A stretch of DNA of 64,000 nucleotides from Pseudomonas sp. BSw22131 (GTDB lineage: Bacteria; Pseudomonadota; Gammaproteobacteria; Pseudomonadales; Pseudomonadaceae). This document shows, piece by piece, positions 59,177 to 64,000 of this stretch. The notes beneath the pieces were generated by a model that was not told where the DNA came from, searched no databases, and was given only the letters and a program-made list of their open reading frames with translations. The stretch covers positions 1,860,001 through 1,924,000 of the forward strand of contig NZ_CP113949.1 in the NCBI RefSeq assembly GCF_026810445.1, read 5' to 3'. The position numbers were made by a program, and so were the translations under genes. The first letter of the stretch is position 1. Every line of letters begins with the position of its first letter.

Positions 59177-59914
59177 TCAGAAGTCGTCGTCTTTGTCGAA
59201 GCGGCGTGCTTCACGTTGCAACTGGTAAACGAAACGTTCGACCTGACGCTGCACCAGCCCGCTCATGTTGTGAAAGCGTACGCCGGCGAAGGTGGTGTTG
59301 ATGCGCTCTTCGAAATGCAGATACCGCAACTCGACCGGGGCGGTCATGTTGCCGAAGGGCAGGCCGGCGACGAAGCGCTCGTACACCTGACCCAATTGCA
59401 CACGTTCGGACACATCGCCCTCAAAGCGCAGCTTGCAGCCGGTCGCCGAGATATCCAGCAATTTGCCTTTGAGCGGAGATTTGAGCTTGTCGCCGCCAAT
59501 CTCGATGTTCACCAGAGAGGCCAGCTTCAGTGCGGCGCGAAACGCGTTGCGACGCTGGTGATACACCACTTCCAGCGGCAGAGGCCCGCGATAGCTGCGC
59601 GGATCGTCTATCACCGTCAACTGAGCCTTGCACTCCCAGGCGATGCGCACACCATCATGGAAGCCTTCGACCCTGAATGGTTCGCCCGCAGCCAGAAAGC
59701 GCTCGCCGTCTCGGGGGATCATTTCATCGAAGGTTATCGATCCATCACGATCAATGTCGGTGATATAGCTCTGGAAACGCTGGCTGCGCTCGTGAAAGGT
59801 AATGATCAGCGGATCATGGCTTTCAAGCAGCAGACGCAGGTTGGCGGCGATTTCCAAAGGGGTTGTCATTACCTTCGGGGGCTGCGGAACGTCGTCCGCG
59901 CTTGAGGCATTCAC
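59177..59914 (-). CDS. flgZ: c-di-GMP-binding flagellar brake protein FlgZ (YcgR type)
   Basis: 245 residues from GTG at 59914 (ggagatgg upstream); an ATG at 59869 is the alternative. N-terminal YcgR domain, then PilZ with RxxxR (R122-R126 in [11 protein letters not shown]) and DISATG. Binds c-di-GMP and slows the flagellar motor/stator. Transcribed with flgM and flgN. Confidence 0.93.
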   Translation of the reverse strand: MNASSADDVPQPPKVMTTPLEIAANLRLLLESHDPLIITFHERSQRFQSYITDIDRDGSITFDEMIPRDGERFLAAGEPFRVEGFHDGVRIAWECKAQLTVIDDPRSYRGPLPLEVVYHQRRNAFRAALKLASLVNIEIGGDKLKSPLKGKLLDISATGCKLRFEGDVSERVQLGQVYERFVAGLPFGNMTAPVELRYLHFEERINTTFAGVRFHNMSGLVQRQVERFVYQLQREARRFDKDDDF

Positions 59915-59996
59915 GGGTAATCCATCTCCAGGCAAAATACGACAGCGTGTAGCTCGCAGCATTTTGCCAGCATGCTTCACGCCTTGATACAGGAAC

Positions 59997-60464
59997 TTAC
60001 ACCTGGCTAAGCGGACGTGGCCGTGCTTTTCCGGAGGTCGAGCCGCGGCTGTCATATAGCGTAGGGGTGTCGCCGCCGTTCAGTATGGATAGCTGGTTAT
60101 TGGTCTTGATTTGCTGCAACTGGATCAGCGTGCCGTTTTCTTCGTTGGCCGCCTTGCAGTCGTTCATCAGGGCAGTCAGTTCATCGCCGGCTTTGAGCAA
60201 CTCGGCACCGACCGATGAATGTCGCGCTACCTCTTCCAATCCGTTGCGATTGGTCGGCAGGCCGAGGCTTGCCAGTAGCTGACTGCGTCGACGGCCATGC
60301 TGGTCAAGAACGATCACCAACGCCTGTTTCTGCGCGAGGATGCGTTCCATTTCGAGCATGTCGCGTCCGTGCAGCGCAATGGACTCGGCTTGCAGCAGCT
60401 CAAGCAGGTGCTGAGCTGGTGCAATGTCATCAGTGATCAGTTGAAGCAAAGTAGTGTCTTGCAT
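59997..60464 (-). CDS. flgN: Flagellar export chaperone FlgN
   Basis: 155 residues, all-helical; [20 protein letters not shown] and [18 protein letters not shown] fit the family. Chaperone for hook-filament junction proteins FlgK and FlgL. Lies directly after flgM. Confidence 0.92.
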   Translation of the reverse strand: MQDTTLLQLITDDIAPAQHLLELLQAESIALHGRDMLEMERILAQKQALVIVLDQHGRRRSQLLASLGLPTNRNGLEEVARHSSVGAELLKAGDELTALMNDCKAANEENGTLIQLQQIKTNNQLSILNGGDTPTLYDSRGSTSGKARPRPLSQV

Positions 60465-60507
60465 CGCATGCTCTGGGATTTAAGCGTCCAGAAGCCCCGG
60501 CGCGGGC

Positions 60508-60822
60508 TTAGCGCTGGGCTTCGAAATTAAGCAGCTTGCTGGCAACGCGGTTGCTGTCGACCGTGTAGCTGCCATCTGCGACTGCCGCTTTCAATTCGGC
60601 CACACGGGCAGAGTTGACGGTAGGCTGATCGCGCAGCGAATCAGTGATCTTCTGCAACTGTTGAGCTTCACTGCTCAGATGTACTGCCTCACCACTGCTC
60701 ACACTCGGGGAACTGCTCACCGGGGTTGTTGCTTCGGTCTTTGCAGTTTCTTTGGTGGCGGCAGTACGTGTGGTACCACCCACGGCAGTGGAGCTATTCA
60801 AACGACTAAAGTCGATAACCAT
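60508..60822 (-). CDS. flgM: Anti-sigma-28 factor FlgM
   Basis: 104 residues, mostly disordered N-terminus (TTRTAATKETAKTEATTPVS), and the helical FliA-binding C-terminus (TDSLRDQPTVNSARVAELKA to SYTVDSNRVASKLLNFE). Holds FliA inactive until exported through the finished hook. Its own promoter is FliA-type. Confidence 0.95.
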   Translation of the reverse strand: MVIDFSRLNSSTAVGGTTRTAATKETAKTEATTPVSSSPSVSSGEAVHLSSEAQQLQKITDSLRDQPTVNSARVAELKAAVADGSYTVDSNRVASKLLNFEAQR

Positions 60823-60858
60823 GATTGAAAACCTCTGGGTTCTTGGACGCTTGCCTTG

Positions 60859-60885
60859 GTTTCGGCTAAACCCGGAATAACTTTA
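60859..60885 (-). promoter_or_regulatory. FliA (sigma-28) promoter of flgM
   Basis: Minus strand TAAAGTTA, 11-base spacer, GCCGAAAC; consensus TAAAGTTT-N11-GCCGATAA. 37 bases upstream of the flgM ATG. Confidence 0.85.
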
Positions 60886-60980
60886 GGGCCCGTGCGAAAT
60901 CAGTCACAGGTGGACTTCGCACAGCGCGCATGGGTTCCCAGTCTAGAAAAAGCGCAGGCACAGCGCCAGAGGTCATCGCA

Positions 60981-61700
60981 TCACATGGGCACCTCCACCT
61001 GCCCGGGAGCGGTGATATTGGCTTTGATTACGCGCTTGGAATTGAGGTTGCGCACCCGTATTTGCTCGTTAAAACCGCCATCCGATAACGCCTCGCCGGG
61101 CATGCGCACGCTCATGGAGCCGCTGCGGGCAATGATCACGACCTCATCGCCCTTGCGGACCATTTCCGGCTGAGCGAGGTGAACCGGGGTCAGAATTTGA
61201 TCGATGACCGTTGGTCGGACAATTTTTTGTCCCACCGCCTGATCGAGCGAATCCAGAAAGCCTTGTCCCAACAGGCCTACGTCTCGCTCGCGCAGGGCAA
61301 CATCGCCGTCAGTGACAATTGCATCACGTTTCATGGGGCGTACGACTGTGACGACGTTGCGATATAGATGTACCTGCGCGGGCACAAACACCGTCCATGG
61401 AGAGCTGCCTTCACAGCGCACGCGCACGGTGACGCGACCAATTGGCGTTGGGCTTTCCAGTGATGCCGTCAAATCCTTGTCGCATTGGGGCATGCGCAGA
61501 CGCGGATCAAGTTGCCTCACTTCAATCTCGTAACGTCCGGCGGTCTGACTGGTCGCCAAATAGTCTTCAACAGTGAATTCAAGAAAGCCCTGGGTGACGC
61601 CGATAAGCTGTTCAGGCAACGTGACATTGTCTGCGTGACTGACGTTAGCAGTGCTCAACAGGCACAACGCGGCCGTCGCGCAGAGTAAGCTGCGGGTCAT
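60981..61700 (-). CDS. flgA: Flagellar P-ring assembly chaperone FlgA
   Basis: 239 residues from ATG at 61700: signal peptide MTRSLLCATAALCLLSTANV to SHA, then the SAF-type C-terminal domain (RPMKRDAIVTDGDVALRERD). Assists FlgI P-ring assembly in the periplasm. A start at 61739 would sit two bases from the predicted transcription start of the sigma-54 promoter, so the inner start is preferred. Divergent from cheV. Confidence 0.92.
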   Translation of the reverse strand: MTRSLLCATAALCLLSTANVSHADNVTLPEQLIGVTQGFLEFTVEDYLATSQTAGRYEIEVRQLDPRLRMPQCDKDLTASLESPTPIGRVTVRVRCEGSSPWTVFVPAQVHLYRNVVTVVRPMKRDAIVTDGDVALRERDVGLLGQGFLDSLDQAVGQKIVRPTVIDQILTPVHLAQPEMVRKGDEVVIIARSGSMSVRMPGEALSDGGFNEQIRVRNLNSKRVIKANITAPGQVEVPM

Positions 61701-61751
61701 AGAGGTCAAGCGTCGAAATACTGTCGTTGGTCTTTTCATGACAAGGTGAAT

Positions 61752-61767
61752 AGCAAGGCCCGTGCCG
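61752..61767 (-). promoter_or_regulatory. Sigma-54 promoter of flgA
   Basis: Minus strand CGGCACG-GGCC-TTGCT matches TGGCACG-N4-TTGCW, with GG and GC exactly ten bases apart. Transcription would start near 61741. Confidence 0.75.
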
Positions 61768-61815
61768 CTTGCCGACAGGTGATGGGTAATTGGTCGTTTT
61801 GGGAGGGAGTGGGAC

Positions 61816-62748
61816 ATGGCTGGTGTTATGGATTCAGTGAACCAGCGCACTCAACTGGTTGGGCAGAACCGCCTTGAATTGCTGCTGTTCCGTCTGGAAG
61901 GCAAGCAGTTGTATGGGATCAACGTGTTCAAGGTAAAGGAGGTGCTTCAGTGCCCAAAACTTACCCACTTGCCCAGGTCCAGTCCGATCGTGCGCGGCAT
62001 CGCCAATATTCGCGGGGGGACTATTCCCATCCTCGACCTGGCGTTGGCAACGGGTTCGAAAGCTTTAGAGAACATTGATAATGCCTTCGTGATCATCACG
62101 GAGTACAACACCAAGATTCAGGGTTTTCTGGTGCACTCTGTCGAGCGCATCGTCAACATGAACTGGGAAGACATTCATCCGCCACCCCGGGGTACCGGCC
62201 GCGACCACTACCTCACGGCGGTGACGCGGATCGATAATCAGTTGGTCGAGATCATCGACGTCGAGAAGATCCTCGCGGAAGTGGCGCCGGTTTCCGAGAA
62301 TATCTCGGCCGGAGTGGTTAACGCCGAGGTTCAGCACAAAGCGTTGTCGCTCAAAGTGCTGACCGTGGACGACTCTTCGGTGGCTCGCAAGCAAGTGACT
62401 CGCTGTCTGCAAACCGTGGGTGTTGAAGTCACCGCGTTGAATGATGGTCGCCAGGCACTTGAATTCCTGCGCAAACTGGTCGAGGAGGGCAAGAAACCCG
62501 AAGAAGAGTTTCTGATGATGATTTCCGACATCGAGATGCCGGAAATGGACGGCTACACGCTGACTGCCGAGATCCGCAGTGATCCGCGCATGCAGAAGTT
62601 GCACATCGTTTTGCATACTTCTTTGTCCGGCGTTTTTAACCAGGCGATGGTCAAGAAGGTGGGTGCTGATGATTTTCTGGCCAAGTTCCGGCCGGACGAC
62701 CTGGCGGCCAGGGTCGTAGATCGAATCAACGCGGCAGACATTAGCTAG
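61816..62748 (+). CDS. cheV: Chemotaxis coupling protein CheV
   Basis: 310 residues: CheW-like domain (about 18-160; FKVKEVLQCPKLTHLPRSSP) and receiver domain (about 180-305) with phospho-acceptor Asp in MISDIEMPEMDG and K in FLAKFRP. Couples receptors to CheA with adaptation by phosphorylation. ggaggg lies upstream; order cheV-cheR is standard. Confidence 0.95.
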   Translation: MAGVMDSVNQRTQLVGQNRLELLLFRLEGKQLYGINVFKVKEVLQCPKLTHLPRSSPIVRGIANIRGGTIPILDLALATGSKALENIDNAFVIITEYNTKIQGFLVHSVERIVNMNWEDIHPPPRGTGRDHYLTAVTRIDNQLVEIIDVEKILAEVAPVSENISAGVVNAEVQHKALSLKVLTVDDSSVARKQVTRCLQTVGVEVTALNDGRQALEFLRKLVEEGKKPEEEFLMMISDIEMPEMDGYTLTAEIRSDPRMQKLHIVLHTSLSGVFNQAMVKKVGADDFLAKFRPDDLAARVVDRINAADIS

Positions 62749-62797
62749 ACAAACCAGAGGCGTCGCCTCTGGTAGTTCACGAATTTTGAGAGGCGGC

Positions 62798-63625
62798 ATG
62801 TCTACAGGTAATTTGGATTTTGAACAGTTCCGGGTCTTCCTGGAAAAAGCCTGTGGCATTTTGCTGGGTGAGAATAAGCAATACCTGGTGTCCAGCCGCC
62901 TCAACAAGCTGATGGAGCAGCAGGGTCTCAAGTCGTTGGGTGACTTGATCCAGCGTATTCAGACCCAGCCCCGCAGTGGCTTGCGCGAGCAGGTGGTAGA
63001 TGCCATGACCACCAACGAGACGTTGTGGTTTCGCGACACTTACCCCTTTGAGGTGCTCAAGAACAAGGTGTTGCCTGAGCAACTCAAAGCGAGTCCGGGC
63101 CTGCGACCACGCATCTGGTCGGCGGCCTGTTCGTCCGGGCAGGAACCGTTTTCGTTGTCGATGTCGTTCGACGAGTTTGAGCGCAGCAATCCCGGGCAGT
63201 TGAAGGGCGGGGCGCAAATCGTTGCAACGGATCTGTCGGGGAGCGTGCTTAATACGTGTAAGACCGGCGAGTACGACAGCCTGGCCATTGGCCGGGGGTT
63301 GTCGCCGGAGCGGCTTCAGCGTTATTTCGATCAGAAGACGCCCGGTCGCTGGACGATCAAGACGCCGATCAAGAGTCGCGTCGAGTTTCGCTCGTTCAAC
63401 CTGCTGGACAGCTACGCTGCGCTGGGCAAGTTCGATATCGTATTCTGTCGCAACGTGTTGATTTATTTTTCAGCTGAGGTGAAGAAGGACATTCTGTTGC
63501 GTATTCACGGGACGCTTAAGCCAGGTGGCTATTTGTTTCTCGGTGCATCGGAGGCGTTGAACGGGCTGCCGGAGCACTATCGGATGGTGCAGTGCAGTCC
63601 GGGGATTATTTACCAGGCGAAGTAG
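62798..63625 (+). CDS. cheR: Chemotaxis methyltransferase CheR
   Basis: 275 residues from ATG at 62798. N-terminal helical domain, then SAM-binding SAACSSGQEPFSLSM and FDIVFCRNVLIYF. Methylates glutamates of MCPs. A 50-base gap separates it from cheV. Confidence 0.96.
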   Translation: MSTGNLDFEQFRVFLEKACGILLGENKQYLVSSRLNKLMEQQGLKSLGDLIQRIQTQPRSGLREQVVDAMTTNETLWFRDTYPFEVLKNKVLPEQLKASPGLRPRIWSAACSSGQEPFSLSMSFDEFERSNPGQLKGGAQIVATDLSGSVLNTCKTGEYDSLAIGRGLSPERLQRYFDQKTPGRWTIKTPIKSRVEFRSFNLLDSYAALGKFDIVFCRNVLIYFSAEVKKDILLRIHGTLKPGGYLFLGASEALNGLPEHYRMVQCSPGIIYQAK

Positions 63626-63644
63626 GTTGTCGTTTTGAAACAAG

Positions 63645-63669
63645 AACCCTGCCTTGGCGGGGTTTTTTT
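63645..63669 (+). terminator. Terminator of cheR
   Basis: AACCCTGCC-tt-GGCGGGGTT followed by TTTTT. Confidence 0.8.
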
Positions 63670-63742
63670 ATGGGGCTGTTCTGGGATTGGCGGTTTGGTG
63701 AATAGCCGTATTCGCACATTGTTGTCCTAATCAGAGCCAAAT

Positions 63743-64000
63743 CCTGTAGGCGCGAATTTATTCGAGAGAGGCCGGTGTGGCTGGCGCTTTCTTTGTGCGC
63801 TAGCCAACGCATCTTGGCTATCTGACGTTTTGATTATTGGGTGTATATCCGTTAACTCGGGCGTGGCTTAGATCGGCTTCGCTCTTACAGCGAGTCACTT
63901 TTGCCAAACGCCGCAAAAGTAACCAAAAGGTCTTGCTCCCGTGTCCGGCCCGACTTCGTCGGTTTCCCTCACTCCGGCATTGCTCCGGAGACACGCCGCC
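63743..64000. repeat. Repetitive intergenic sequence at the window end
   Basis: A degenerate REP half (ctgtaggcgcgaatttattc, 63744-63763) is followed by gtcacttttgccaaacgccg, caaaagtaaccaaaaggtct and a cggcccgacttcgtcgg hairpin, a mosaic typical of dispersed Pseudomonas intergenic repeats. No gene is seen from 63626 to the end. Confidence 0.55.

Overview
The window comes from the chromosome of a Pseudomonas species, probably of the fluorescens/syringae side of the genus. This rests on gene content and order: phhABC with phhR, aotJQMOP-argR followed by the aru (arginine succinyltransferase) genes, alaS-lysC-csrA-tRNA-Ser-tRNA-Arg, amrZ, and flgZ-flgN-flgM-flgA/cheV-cheR. Two families of short palindromic REP elements sit between genes, as is usual in this genus. 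No species can be named from sequence alone. Almost everything is core metabolism or housekeeping; no phage, plasmid or CRISPR is visible.

Layout. 1-1.8 kb: a DUF1289 protein and the 23S rRNA pseudouridine synthase RluB. 1.9-3.1 kb: a short peptide gene followed by a frameshifted M29-aminopeptidase-like gene, the most unusual locus here and a candidate peptide-modification (RiPP-like) pair. 3.6-7.0 kb: an aromatic amino acid permease, the ribosome rescue factor ArfB and an MFS transporter. 7.2-7.7 kb: two tiny genes around strong inverted repeats. 7.9-12.1 kb: phenylalanine catabolism (phhABC) with its divergent regulator phhR and a perfect PhhR-box-like palindrome between them. 13-15 kb: acetyl-CoA synthetase. 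16-29.6 kb: arginine/ornithine uptake (aot), the regulator ArgR, and the complete arginine succinyltransferase pathway (aruC, F, G, D, B, E), with ArgR half-sites upstream of aotJ and aruC. Arginine imported by Aot is degraded by the Aru enzymes under ArgR control.

29.7-36.7 kb: lumazine synthase under an FMN riboswitch, threonine aldolase, alaS, lysC, csrA and three tRNAs. 36.7-41.5 kb: mgtE, amrZ, small envelope proteins, tRNA-Arg(CCT) and a decayed stretch behind it. 41.5-49.3 kb: a methyl-accepting chemotaxis protein with a helical sensor, a DUF411 protein, a two-component pair (response regulator with TPR repeats plus a soluble kinase), a thiolase and an AraC regulator.

49.4-56 kb: a sugar-modification cluster (1171-residue multidomain glycosyltransferase, NeuD-like acetyltransferase, zinc-ribbon methyltransferase, DegT aminotransferase). 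Its position close to flagellar genes suggests flagellin glycosylation. 56.2-59 kb: a glutamine-synthetase-like enzyme and an MFS transporter. 59.2-63.6 kb: flagellar and chemotaxis genes flgZ, flgN, flgM, flgA, cheV, cheR, with a clear FliA-type promoter for flgM and a sigma-54 promoter for flgA.
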